DNA of 64,000 nucleotides. Source: Fulvimarina sp039652615. GTDB taxonomy: Bacteria; Pseudomonadota; Alphaproteobacteria; Rhizobiales; Rhizobiaceae. Position 1 is the stretch's first letter; each line of letters begins with the position of its first letter. The notes below the pieces were generated by a model that had not been told where the DNA came from, did no database searches, and saw only the letters and a list, made by a program, of their open reading frames with translations. Location: assembly GCF_039652615.1 (NCBI RefSeq), contig NZ_JBDJAC010000002.1, forward strand, positions 248,001-312,000, in the 5' to 3' direction. This document shows positions 9,362 to 17,687 of this stretch, one piece after another. Position numbers and translations under genes: made by a program.

Positions 9362-9681
9362 CGCTCCCCCCTTCTTAAGCCTGCTCGTTCCATTGATGCC
9401 GGCCCGACATTCGCGAGCCTTATGACGGTCAAATTTAAGCGAGCGAGGTTACCGAACCGTTAGGGAAAGCGAGGGACCGCAACGTCAAGGGCATAGAACT
9501 CTTCGGCGATCGACTGCTTTTCCCGCTCGCCCGCAGCGCGAACCGGCTCGACAAGCACCTCCAGGGATGCGGTGCAGGAATATCGCGGTCCCACGTGAAA
9601 TCGCATTGCCTAAGAAGAATTCCGGGGCTGCGACCCATTTGGCGTAGGCACGAGGCGGAACGAGCACTATAGCCAGCCGAC
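9362..9681. other. Divergent intergenic region, promoters only
   Basis: About 320 bp between two divergent starts. No supported gene is seen; the minus-strand frame at 9485-9724 overlaps the MsbA-like start and matches nothing recognisable. It is presumably the promoter region for both neighbours. Confidence 0.5.
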
Positions 9682-11517
9682 ATGACCGAGACAAAGACCA
9701 AAGCTCCGAAGCCCGAGCAACCAAAGCTGCGCCTGAAAAAGGCCGGAGATCGCGGCGTGATGCTGCAGCTCCTGAGGCGCATGCTGTCCGAGAACGGGCA
9801 CGAGTTCGTTCGCCAATATTCGATTGCGATCGTTTGCCTAGTCCTCGTTGCTGCGACGACAGCCTTTCTCGCCTGGGTCATGCGCGACGTGATCGACGAG
9901 ATCTTCGTCAACGGCAACCGCGCAGCCATCGTCTCGCTGCCGGCAATCGTCTTTCTGACTTTCGTCGTGCGCGGTCTTGCGACCTATGGACAGGGCGTGA
10001 TCCTCGCGCAGATCGGCAACAACATCATCGCGCGCTATCAGCGGCGGCTTTTCGCGAAGCTGACGGAGCTGTCGGTGGATTTCTTCACCGACAACCGGTC
10101 CGCCCAGCTCGCAGCGCGGATCAACCAGAACGTGACCGGGATCCGCGATACCCTGAACCTCACCATCACGTCGGTCGCGCGCGATCTCCTGAGCCTGATC
10201 TTCCTCGTCGGCGTAATGTTGTACCAGGACCCGCTGCTCTCCGGCATCGCCCTTCTCGCCGCGCCGCCGATCGCGTGGATGATCTCGAGCCTTGCGCGCA
10301 AGCTGCGCACAGCGACCCGCGAGGTAGTTGACGTCAATTCACGGGTTCTCGCCTCCATGCAGGAGGCCGCACAGGGGATCACGGTGCTGAAGGCCTTCAC
10401 CATGGAAGAGCCCCTGAAGCAGCGTCTCGAGACCCTCGTGACGACCGCCGAACAGCGCTCCAACCGCATCGCCTCCATCACAGAGCGCACGACGCCGGTG
10501 ACAGAGATCGTCGCCGGTCTCGCGATCGCCGGCGTCATCGCCTATTCGGGCTACCGCGCCATCGTCTACGGATATTCGCCGGGCGCGATGTTCGCCTTCA
10601 TCACGGCGCTGCTTCTTGCCTATGATCCGGCCCGGCGCCTCGCCCGAATGCAGGTGCAGCTCGAGCGGGCCATGGTGAACGCCTCGATGATCTACGAGAT
10701 CCTCGACATCGAGCCGCGCCAGCCTGATGCGCCGCAGGCTCGCCCGCTCAAGATCGAGGCCGGCGAGATCGCATTCAACGACGTCACCTTCAGCTATCAT
10801 GCTGGCGAACCGGTCTTGAAGCAGGTCAGTTTCGTCGCGCCGGCCGGCCGCACCACGGCGCTCATCGGCGCATCTGGCGGCGGCAAGTCGACGATCATCA
10901 GCCTGATCCAGCGTTTCTACGATGTGGAGACCGGCGAGATCACCGTCGACGGCACCGATATTCGGGACGTCACGAAGAAATCCCTGCGCGGTCAGATCGC
11001 CTATGTGCCTCAGGCTCCGTATCTTTTCGAGGGCACCATTCGCGACAATATCCGCCTTGGCCGGACGGATGCGACCGACGCCGAGATCGAGCAAGCGGCC
11101 CGAGAAGCCCAGGCCGAGGAGTTCATCCTGCGTCAGCCGCTCAGCTACGATACGCCGCTCGGCGAAAACGGCGTGACGCTGTCCGGTGGCCAGCGCCAGC
11201 GCCTGTCGATCGCACGCGCCCTTGTGCGAAATGCCCCGATCCTGTTGCTCGACGAGGCGACGAGCGCACTCGACACGCGCTCGGAGACGCTCGTTCAGGA
11301 AGCGCTCGAAAACGCCATGAAGGATCGCACCACGATCGTCGTGGCGCATCGGCTATCCACGATCGTCAATGCCGATCAGATCCTTGTCGTGGACGGCGGT
11401 GAGATCGTCGAGGGCGGTACACACGATGAACTTGTCGACAGGCCCGAAGGCCTCTATGCCAGATTCTACGCGCTCCAGACGCGGCGAAGCGGCGACGAGG
11501 TCTTGTCGCTCGCCTGA
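9682..11517 (+). CDS. MsbA-like ABC exporter (fused permease-ATPase)
   Basis: A 611-residue half-transporter of the ABCB type, probably a homodimeric inner-membrane lipid or drug flippase. The six-helix membrane domain spans about residues 45-330. The nucleotide-binding domain (about 365-600) has Walker A GASGGGKST, Q-loop YVPQAPYLF, signature LSGGQRQRLS, Walker B ILLLDEATSALD and H-loop VAHRLST. It is 43 bp upstream of dapB on the same strand. The family resemblance is to MsbA-type lipid A-core flippases of rhizobia, but substrate cannot be assigned from sequence alone. Confidence 0.92.
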   Translation: MTETKTKAPKPEQPKLRLKKAGDRGVMLQLLRRMLSENGHEFVRQYSIAIVCLVLVAATTAFLAWVMRDVIDEIFVNGNRAAIVSLPAIVFLTFVVRGLATYGQGVILAQIGNNIIARYQRRLFAKLTELSVDFFTDNRSAQLAARINQNVTGIRDTLNLTITSVARDLLSLIFLVGVMLYQDPLLSGIALLAAPPIAWMISSLARKLRTATREVVDVNSRVLASMQEAAQGITVLKAFTMEEPLKQRLETLVTTAEQRSNRIASITERTTPVTEIVAGLAIAGVIAYSGYRAIVYGYSPGAMFAFITALLLAYDPARRLARMQVQLERAMVNASMIYEILDIEPRQPDAPQARPLKIEAGEIAFNDVTFSYHAGEPVLKQVSFVAPAGRTTALIGASGGGKSTIISLIQRFYDVETGEITVDGTDIRDVTKKSLRGQIAYVPQAPYLFEGTIRDNIRLGRTDATDAEIEQAAREAQAEEFILRQPLSYDTPLGENGVTLSGGQRQRLSIARALVRNAPILLLDEATSALDTRSETLVQEALENAMKDRTTIVVAHRLSTIVNADQILVVDGGEIVEGGTHDELVDRPEGLYARFYALQTRRSGDEVLSLA

Positions 11518-11560
11518 CGGCTCGAGAGATTGATGAAGCAGGAAGCCCAGGGAACAAGGC

Positions 11561-12376
11561 ATGGCTGAGACACGCATCGCGGTGTTCGGAGCAGCCGGAC
11601 GGATGGGCCGAACGATCATCAAGATCGTTTCCGAGATGGAGGGCGCCGTTCTGGTATCGGCGCTCGATTCGGCAAGTTCGCCTTCACTTGGAGAGGACGC
11701 CGGAAGCCTCGCCGGCCTGAAGCGCCTCGGCGTCTCGGTCACCTCGGATATCGCGAGCGCCCTTTCCCGCGCGGATGCCGTCATCGATTTTTCCGCGCCT
11801 GCGGCAACGGCCATGTTGTCGGAAGCGGCCGCGAAAGCCGGATGCGCCCATGTGATCGGAACCACCGGATTTTCAGCCGATCACGAGGACAGGATCGCAG
11901 GATCGGCCGAGAAGACCGCAATCGTGAAGTCGGGCAATATGAGCCTCGGCGTCAATCTGCTCGCCGGCCTCGTGGAACAGGCGGCGCGCGCCCTGCCCCG
12001 CCATCTCTTCGACATCGAAATTCTCGAAATGCATCACAAGCACAAGGTCGACGCGCCGTCAGGCACCGCGCTCCTCCTTGGAGAGGCCGCGGCCAAGGGC
12101 CGCGAGATCGCGCTATCCGAAAACAGCGTGCGCGTCCGCGACGGTCAGACCGGGCCAAGGGAAGAAGGCACGATCGGCTTTGCGACGCTGCGCGGCGGAT
12201 CGGTGGTCGGCGAGCATTCCGTTATCTTCGCCGGCGAAGGCGAGCGGCTCGAACTCTCCCATAAAGCGGGCGATCGGGAAATTTTCGCACGTGGCGCCGT
12301 CACGGCCGCGATCTGGACGAACGGCCGCGCGCCGGGTCTTTATTCCATGCGCGACGTTCTCGGCCTCACCGGCTGA
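11561..12376 (+). CDS. dapB: 4-hydroxy-tetrahydrodipicolinate reductase
   Basis: This enzyme catalyses the NAD(P)H-dependent second committed step of the diaminopimelate/lysine pathway in the cytoplasm. The 271-residue protein begins with the dinucleotide-binding motif VFGAAGRMGR (about 8-17). It contains IGTTGFS, the catalytic/substrate segment EMHHKHKVDAPSGTA, and the C-terminal GLYSMRDVLGL typical of DapB. The ATG at 11561 follows AGGGAACAAGGC. It lies between the exporter and gpmA, all in the same direction, and probably forms a short operon with gpmA. Confidence 0.97.
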   Translation: MAETRIAVFGAAGRMGRTIIKIVSEMEGAVLVSALDSASSPSLGEDAGSLAGLKRLGVSVTSDIASALSRADAVIDFSAPAATAMLSEAAAKAGCAHVIGTTGFSADHEDRIAGSAEKTAIVKSGNMSLGVNLLAGLVEQAARALPRHLFDIEILEMHHKHKVDAPSGTALLLGEAAAKGREIALSENSVRVRDGQTGPREEGTIGFATLRGGSVVGEHSVIFAGEGERLELSHKAGDREIFARGAVTAAIWTNGRAPGLYSMRDVLGLTG

Positions 12377-12420
12377 ACGCGCCACACGCAGCAATCTTCA
12401 CGGGAAGGAACGTACAACAC

Positions 12421-13041
12421 ATGTCGGGCACCTTGGTCCTCGTCCGCCACGGACAGAGCGAATGGAACAAAAAGAACCTCTTCACCGGCTGGAAGGACCC
12501 TGATCTGACCGAACAGGGCGTGGAAGAGGCCAAAGCCGGTGGGCAACGCCTGAAAGCGGCAGGCTACACGTTCGATCTCGGCTTCACATCCAAGCTTGGC
12601 CGCGCCCAGCGGACGATGAAGCTGATCCTGGAGGAGATCGGGCAGTCCGGCATCGACATCACCGAGAATCTCGCCCTCAACGAACGCGACTACGGCGATC
12701 TGGCCGGCCTCAACAAGGACGACGCCCGCAAGAAATGGGGCGACGATCAGGTGCATCAGTGGCGCCGCTCCTACGACGTGCCACCGCCGAACGGCGAAAG
12801 CCTGAAGGATACCGGCGCGCGGGTCTGGCCCTATTATCTCCACGACATCCAGCCGACGGTCCTCAGCGGCAAGACGGTCATCGTCTCGGCCCACGGCAAC
12901 AGCCTCCGGGCGCTCGTCATGGCGCTGGAAGGCATGACGCCTGACGAGATCCTGCAATACGAGATCTCGACAGGTGTTCCGATCGTCTACAAGCTCAACG
13001 CCGATTCAACGATCGCGGAAAAGACCGTTCTGAAGGCCTGA
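12421..13041 (+). CDS. gpmA: 2,3-bisphosphoglycerate-dependent phosphoglycerate mutase
   Basis: A glycolytic/gluconeogenic enzyme interconverting 3- and 2-phosphoglycerate. The 206-residue protein carries the catalytic LVRHGQSEWN motif at the N-terminus, FTGWKDPDLTEQG, and the proton-donor region ALNERDYGDLAG. The second histidine is in SAHGNSLRAL. It has the short length typical of alphaproteobacterial GpmA. A GGAAGGAA element sits upstream of the ATG. It lies 44 bp after dapB and 5 bp before a GNAT gene. Confidence 0.97.
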   Translation: MSGTLVLVRHGQSEWNKKNLFTGWKDPDLTEQGVEEAKAGGQRLKAAGYTFDLGFTSKLGRAQRTMKLILEEIGQSGIDITENLALNERDYGDLAGLNKDDARKKWGDDQVHQWRRSYDVPPPNGESLKDTGARVWPYYLHDIQPTVLSGKTVIVSAHGNSLRALVMALEGMTPDEILQYEISTGVPIVYKLNADSTIAEKTVLKA

Positions 13042-13046
13042 GCCCG

Positions 13047-13550
13047 GTGCACGAACGGACCGAGACGCCTGTCATCCGCGTCGCCGAGCCGAGCGACGCG
13101 GACGCAATCTGGCATATCATCGGACCGATCATATGCGAGGGCGAGACCTATGCTCTCGATCGCGAGATGACCCGGACGGACGCCCTCGCCTATTGGTGCG
13201 GAGCCGACAGGACGACCTTCGTCGCCGAGAGCGGCGGCGTGGTTCTCGGCACCTATTACCTGAAGCGCAATCAGGCGGGCGGCGGCTCCCATATCGCCAA
13301 TTGCGGCTATGCAGTCGCCACAGAAGCTCGTGGACGGGGGATCGCGCGCAGAATGGCCGAGCATTCGCTTGAGGCGGCGCGCGATCGCGGCTTCCTCAAA
13401 ATGCAGTTCAATTTCGTCATATCGACCAATACCGGCGCGATCGGCCTGTGGCATTCGCTCGGGTTTGAGACTGTCGGGCGACTTCCGGGAGGGTTTCAAC
13501 ACCCGCACAAGGGTCTTGTCGATGCCCTCGTCATGTGGCGTGATCTTTAG
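13047..13550 (+). CDS. GNAT-family N-acetyltransferase
   Basis: A 167-residue acetyl-CoA-dependent acyltransferase of unknown substrate. The GNAT acetyl-CoA pyrophosphate-binding segment is visible as EARGRGIARRMAEHSL, followed by the typical NTGAIGLWHSLGFETVGRLPGGF near the C-terminus. The start is the GTG at 13047, five bases after the gpmA stop, so translation is probably coupled to gpmA. Similar phosphinothricin-like or ribosomal-protein-like acetyltransferases share this layout, so specificity is not called. Confidence 0.88.
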   Translation: MHERTETPVIRVAEPSDADAIWHIIGPIICEGETYALDREMTRTDALAYWCGADRTTFVAESGGVVLGTYYLKRNQAGGGSHIANCGYAVATEARGRGIARRMAEHSLEAARDRGFLKMQFNFVISTNTGAIGLWHSLGFETVGRLPGGFQHPHKGLVDALVMWRDL

Positions 13551-13756
13551 AGTTGTGCCGAAACGTACATGACGTTTCCGAAGACATCGTGTGGACAAGC
13601 AAAAGCTTGAACTTGTGGGACGCCTGACAGGCGTTCCCGAGGGTCTTGAAAGCCCGCCGTGCCGCACTCTTCACGACGCCGACATGACTTAACGTTGATC
13701 TCGAAATTGCTTGATTGGAATTGCCTATCGAGCTATCGTTTTTTCGTATCGTCGCT

Positions 13757-13958
13757 GCCGGGAGAGTTCGGTCGCAAGGCCGGCGCCGAAGGAGCAACCG
13801 CCCCGGAATCTCTCAGGCAAAGGGACCGGCTGCGACGCAAAACGTCCGAAGAGTGACCGTTCACCGTTGACGGTCCGCCGAAGGAGAAAATCGCCATATC
13901 GCGGTGGGCGCGGCGGCGGTGAAACTCTCAGGCTCAAAACGGACGGGGCGTAGGGATG
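13757..13958 (+). promoter_or_regulatory. Tandem glycine riboswitch (two aptamers)
   Basis: Two consecutive copies of the glycine aptamer consensus are visible. The first has GGGAGAGTTCGG (about 13760), GCCGAAGGAGCAACC (about 13785-13799) and AATCTCTCAGGCAAAGGGACC (about 13807-13827). The second has GCCGAAGGAGAAAATCGCC (about 13877-13895) and GAAACTCTCAGGCTCAAAACGG (about 13921-13942). This two-aptamer form is the classical glycine sensor. It ends about 35 nt before the ATG of the DadA-like gene and therefore controls that gene. No strong Rho-independent hairpin was seen in the short linker, which favours translational control (inference). Confidence 0.95.
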
Positions 13959-13992
13959 GGTCGGCCTGGAAAGCCGTGCCCAGTGTTTCGCT

Positions 13993-15246
13993 ATGCAGAC
14001 CATCGCAGTCGTCGGTGCTGGTATCACCGGTATCACCACAACATACAAACTCATCCGCCGCGGCTTTGACGTAACCGTTTACGACCGTCACCCCTATGCC
14101 GCCATGGAGACGTCCTTCGCCAATGGCGGCCAGCTTTCGGCCTCCAATGCAGAGGTCTGGAACAAGCCGTCGACCTTTCTGAAGGGTCTGAAATGGATGC
14201 TGCGCAAGGATGCGCCGCTTCTGATCCATCCGGCGCCCAGCTGGCACAAGATGTCCTGGCTCGCCGAGTTCGTCCTGGCCTCGCGCAATTATCAGGAGAA
14301 CACGATCGCGACGACGCGGCTCGCGATCGAGGCGCGGCGCCATCTCCTCGAAATGGCAAGTGACGAAGGCTTTTCCTTCGACGCCGAAACGCGCGGCATC
14401 CTCCACATCTACGAGGAACAGTCCGAATTCGACGAGGCAAAGCGGGTCAACCAGCTCCTTCAGCGCGGCGGGCTCGAACGGCGCGCGGTGTCAGCCACCG
14501 AGATCGCCGAGATCGAGCCGACCATCCACGGGCGCTTCATCGGTGGTTTCTATACCGAAAGCGATTTCACGGGCGACATCCATCTCTACACCCGCAATCT
14601 TTCGGACGCCTGCGCCAAACGCGGCGCGACCATGGCTTACCAGCATGCGGTCGAAGGGCTCGAAGCACTGCCCGCAGGCGGTGTCGCGGTCACCGCGTCA
14701 GGTCCCGACGGCGAGAGCCAGCGCCGCGAATTTGACGGCGTCGTCGTCTGTTCGGGCGTTGCCAGCCGGGAGTTTGCCGCCCAGCTCGGCGACCGGGTGA
14801 ACGTCTATCCGGTCAAGGGCTATTCCATCACCGTCCATCTCAACGACGAGGAAAGCCGCGCGAACGCTCCCTATGTGAGCCTTCTCGACGATCACGCGAA
14901 AATCGTGACGAGCCGCCTTGGCGCGAACCGGTTCCGGCTTGCGGGAACGGCGGAATTCGCCGGCCTCAACAAGGACATCAAGGAGGCGCGCATCCGCCCT
15001 CTGGTCGACTGGTGTCGCAAGCGTTTTCCGGGCGTGTCCACCGAACAGGTCACCCCCTGGGCGGGCCTTCGCCCGATGATGCCCAACATGATGCCGCGCG
15101 TTGGCGCCGGCCGCAGGCCGGGCGTCTTCTACAACACCGGCCACGGTCACCTGGGCTGGACGCTCTCGGCGATCACGGCGGAAATGGTCTCCGGCGAGAT
15201 GGAGATTGCGGCCCGATCGCGGGCGCCCGAACCGCTCGCTGCCTGA
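13993..15246 (+). CDS. DadA-like FAD-dependent D-amino acid dehydrogenase / glycine-sarcosine oxidase family
   Basis: A 417-residue flavoenzyme of the DAO family. The FAD-binding motif VVGAGITGITTTYKLI is at about 6-21, followed by a second DadA-type signature SFANGGQLSASNAEVW at about 36-51. The C-terminal FAD-contact region contains PWAGLRPMMPNMMPRVG and YNTGHGHLGWTLS. The family oxidises D-amino acids, glycine or N-methylglycine to the imino/oxo product; which substrate is used here is not decided by sequence. The glycine riboswitch immediately upstream argues for a glycine-related substrate. The downstream Fae-like gene is 101 bp away on the same strand, so both may be under the riboswitch. 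Confidence 0.9.
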   Translation: MQTIAVVGAGITGITTTYKLIRRGFDVTVYDRHPYAAMETSFANGGQLSASNAEVWNKPSTFLKGLKWMLRKDAPLLIHPAPSWHKMSWLAEFVLASRNYQENTIATTRLAIEARRHLLEMASDEGFSFDAETRGILHIYEEQSEFDEAKRVNQLLQRGGLERRAVSATEIAEIEPTIHGRFIGGFYTESDFTGDIHLYTRNLSDACAKRGATMAYQHAVEGLEALPAGGVAVTASGPDGESQRREFDGVVVCSGVASREFAAQLGDRVNVYPVKGYSITVHLNDEESRANAPYVSLLDDHAKIVTSRLGANRFRLAGTAEFAGLNKDIKEARIRPLVDWCRKRFPGVSTEQVTPWAGLRPMMPNMMPRVGAGRRPGVFYNTGHGHLGWTLSAITAEMVSGEMEIAARSRAPEPLAA

Positions 15247-15347
15247 CGTAGAGTTCATCTGCCTGGAAAATCTATTCCGCGCGATTGCCGCGCGGCGGTA
15301 CGATCTGCTACCGCCGCTGCGGCACCCAAGGATCAAGCGGAGTATCC

Positions 15348-15896
15348 ATGTCCGACCGTATCATCATGCGCACCGGTGAAGCCCTCGTCGCAGGAGGCCC
15401 TCCGGGCACGGCGGCCGAACCCGAAGTGGTCATCGGCGAGCTCGACGGCCCGGTGGGCACTGCGCTCGCCACCCTGACCGGCGATCAGGTCGCCGGCCAC
15501 AGCCGCGTCTTCGCGCTTCTCAACACCGACATCATGGTGCGTCCGGTGACGCTCTGCACCTCGAAGGTGACGGTGGACAATCCGAAATACACCAACATCC
15601 TGATGGGCACGGTGCAGTTCGCCATCGCAAACGGCGTGCTCGACGCGGTGCGTGAGGGCATTCTGCCGAAAGACCGGGTCAACGATCTCGGCATCATCTG
15701 TTCGGTCTGGCTCGCGCCGACGATCGTCGATGTTCAAGATCTCGACCACAAGGTTCTCTTCGACATCCACCGCAAGGGCATGACCAACGCCATCCGCAAG
15801 GCGATGCAGAACGAGCCTTCGATCGACTGGCTTCTGGAGAACCAGGACAAGATCACCCACAAATACTACCAGCAGGGTCTCGACGGTAAGATCTGA
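15348..15896 (+). CDS. Formaldehyde-activating enzyme (Fae) family protein, catalytic His apparently replaced
   Basis: A 182-residue member of the Fae fold. Shared landmarks are GEALV near residue 10, the VVIGELDGP turn, KVTVDN, the ...QFAIANGVLDAVREGILPKD.VNDLGII helix-strand block, and a C-terminal MTNAIRKAM helix. True Fae condenses formaldehyde with tetrahydromethanopterin, using a histidine shortly after GEALVG. By-eye alignment puts non-His residues there (GTAAEPE), so the canonical reaction may be lost. The start is the ATG at 15348, with GGAG 7 nt upstream. It follows the riboswitch-controlled DadA-like gene. The function is likely handling of a reactive aldehyde or pterin ligand (inference). 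Confidence 0.85.
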   Translation: MSDRIIMRTGEALVAGGPPGTAAEPEVVIGELDGPVGTALATLTGDQVAGHSRVFALLNTDIMVRPVTLCTSKVTVDNPKYTNILMGTVQFAIANGVLDAVREGILPKDRVNDLGIICSVWLAPTIVDVQDLDHKVLFDIHRKGMTNAIRKAMQNEPSIDWLLENQDKITHKYYQQGLDGKI

Positions 15897-15910
15897 CCGA
15901 GACGCTAAAA

Positions 15911-15953
15911 CATCGGACCGAAAAGCGGATCCCGGTTTTCGGAAAATCCGATG
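15911..15953. repeat. Rhizobiales-type intergenic palindromic element
   Basis: The hairpin has arms CATCGGA/TCCGATG and inner arms CCGAAAA/TTTTCGG around a GC-rich centre, followed by GCGAAAACAAAA. This layout resembles a short palindromic intergenic sequence common in rhizobial genomes. It sits 15 bp after the Fae-like stop codon. Confidence 0.65.
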
Positions 15954-16025
15954 CGAAAACAAAAGACTGGAGCAAGAGGGCCGATTCCGAATTCGGGTCT
16001 CATGGTCCAGACTTCAATGCAGGAA

Positions 16026-16063
16026 CGCCGCCCGGAGCCATGCTTTGGGCGGCGCTTTCTTTT
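16026..16063 (+). terminator. Rho-independent terminator downstream of the Fae-like gene
   Basis: An 8-bp perfect stem CGCCGCCC/GGGCGGCG (16026-16033 and 16047-16054) is followed by CTTTCTTTT. It lies between the Fae-like gene and the convergent YihY gene. Confidence 0.7.
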
Positions 16064-16082
16064 GAGGCTCCTCGAACCCAGG

Positions 16083-17048
16083 TCAATCCTTGTTGCGGAG
16101 CGCGGCGATCTGATCCGCGAGTTCGGCGCGGCGATCTCCCGGCTCCCGGTCCTCGCCGACCGTCGTGTCGACGCCGGTCTGATGTTCGAGCTGGGCGTTC
16201 AACTCTGCGCCCGCCAGCAGCACGATCATCATGATCCACGTCCACATGAGGAAGACGATGATCGAAGCCATCGAACCATAGGTGGCGTCGAAGTTCTTCA
16301 CATTGGACGCATAGAAGCTGAAGGCAACCGAGGCGATGACCCAGCCGAGAGTGGTTAACACCGCGCCCGGAGTCAGCCATTTGATCGTTGGCGCGCGACG
16401 GTCTGGCCCGAAGCGGAAGAGCCCTGCGATCCAGGCCAGTGCCAACAATCCCAGAACGATCGGCGGAACGACTGCGAGCAGCACCGACACTTCGGAAGGG
16501 ATCGGCAGCAGGGAGAGGATGGCGGGGATGACGACGAGGGTCGCGATTGCCAGGATCGCCAGGATGATGCTGGCAATTACGAAGGCCATCGAGATCAGGT
16601 TCTGCTTGATGAAGCCCCGGTCCTCCTTCTCCTCATAGGCAATGTTCATCGCCTTGAAGAGGGCTTTCACGCCCTTGGTGGACGAATAGATCGATAGGAG
16701 AAGAGAAATCGCGAAGGCGATGGAGAGCGATGAATTCGTCTGGCTGGTCAGGCGTTCGAGCTGTGACTGGATAATGTCGAGCGCTCCGGACGGCACGATA
16801 CCCTGAAGATTGGAGATCTGCGACTCGATCGTCGCGGGATCTGCGACAAGGCCATAGACCGAAACGAGCGAGGTGATGGCCGGAAAGAGTGCCAGCAGAA
16901 TGTAAAACGTAATGCCAGCGGCAACGAGCGTCACGCTGTGCTCCTCGAAGCGGTCCTTCACCCGCAGAGCCACGTCTTTCCAGCCCTGTTTCGGCATATC
17001 CGCAGGTGATTCCGCGTAACGCCCCGCGCTGCTCTTCGTCGTGCTCAT
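16083..17048 (-). CDS. YihY/virulence factor BrkB family membrane protein
   Basis: A 321-residue integral inner-membrane protein with about six hydrophobic segments. It has the family pattern ITFYILLALFPAITSLVSVYGL near the N-terminus, YSSTKGVKALFKAMNIAY in the middle, and YGSMASIIVFLMWTWIMMIVLLAGAELN near the C-terminus. The frame is open to 17246, but the preceding residues are arginine-rich and not conserved-looking, so the ATG at 17048 (MSTTKSSAG) is preferred. The family was once called ribonuclease BN by mistake; its biochemical role remains unclear. It is convergent with the Fae-like gene. Confidence 0.9.
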   Translation of the reverse strand: MSTTKSSAGRYAESPADMPKQGWKDVALRVKDRFEEHSVTLVAAGITFYILLALFPAITSLVSVYGLVADPATIESQISNLQGIVPSGALDIIQSQLERLTSQTNSSLSIAFAISLLLSIYSSTKGVKALFKAMNIAYEEKEDRGFIKQNLISMAFVIASIILAILAIATLVVIPAILSLLPIPSEVSVLLAVVPPIVLGLLALAWIAGLFRFGPDRRAPTIKWLTPGAVLTTLGWVIASVAFSFYASNVKNFDATYGSMASIIVFLMWTWIMMIVLLAGAELNAQLEHQTGVDTTVGEDREPGDRRAELADQIAALRNKD

Positions 17049-17318
17049 CTTTTTTGGCCCATGGACTGAATGATCGCGGACCCGCCAGGCTGCGGACCAC
17101 ATCGTTACCAAACGTTCAGAAAGCAAATCACGCGAGCATGCGAGGGTTCCGCGAAAACTGCGTCGCTGCCGCGATATTTCGCGAAGCCGGCCACATGGCG
17201 ACCTCTCGCCATGGCGCGGTTGCCGGCGTGAACGTCCAATGAACACAGGTTTCCGAACGGGTTCATATGGGCAGTGCGATGCTCGGGATATCGAAATCCG
17301 AGAGCCCAGGAGCCCATC

Positions 17319-17687
17319 ATGATCGCCGAATTCGTTCGCAATGCCTGTCTTGCCGCCGCCGTATCACTCGGGGCAATTGGTGCATCTGCCGCCCCTGCCG
17401 CCGCCAATGGCGTTGGCTTCGGCATCACCATCGGCAACGGCCATGTGGAAACGCAATATCGCGGCCGGGATCACTATCGCGGCCATCGAGCGCGCGGTCA
17501 TCAGGCTCGCGGATGCAGCCCCCGGCGCGCCGTTCGCAAGGCCAGCCGCATCGGCGTTCATCGTGCCCATGTCATCCGGGCGGGGCGCAGGGGTGTAGCC
17601 GTCGCGGGTCGTCTGCATGGAGACCGGGTCGTCGTTCGGTTCGCGAACCGCCCGCACTGCCCGGTCAGCCACATTCGCGGGCGTTAA
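17319..17687 (+). CDS. Small exported His/Arg-rich protein of unknown function
   Basis: A 122-residue protein starting MIAEFVRNACLAAAVSLG, with a hydrophobic stretch and an Ala-rich cleavage region (ASAAPAAANG) indicating a signal peptide. The mature part is rich in Arg, His and Gly (YRGRDHYRGHRARGHQARG) and has two cysteines. An AGGAG lies 8 nt before the ATG at 17319. It faces the convergent SIMPL gene, with stop codons overlapping by 4 bp. I do not recognise the family; the basic, low-complexity body resembles small periplasmic proteins of rhizobia. Confidence 0.7.
   Translation: MIAEFVRNACLAAAVSLGAIGASAAPAAANGVGFGITIGNGHVETQYRGRDHYRGHRARGHQARGCSPRRAVRKASRIGVHRAHVIRAGRRGVAVAGRLHGDRVVVRFANRPHCPVSHIRGR

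Noticed and set aside
9485..9724. 79-codon minus-strand frame upstream of the MsbA-like exporter
   Set aside because: It overlaps the exporter start and shows no conserved pattern or start signal.
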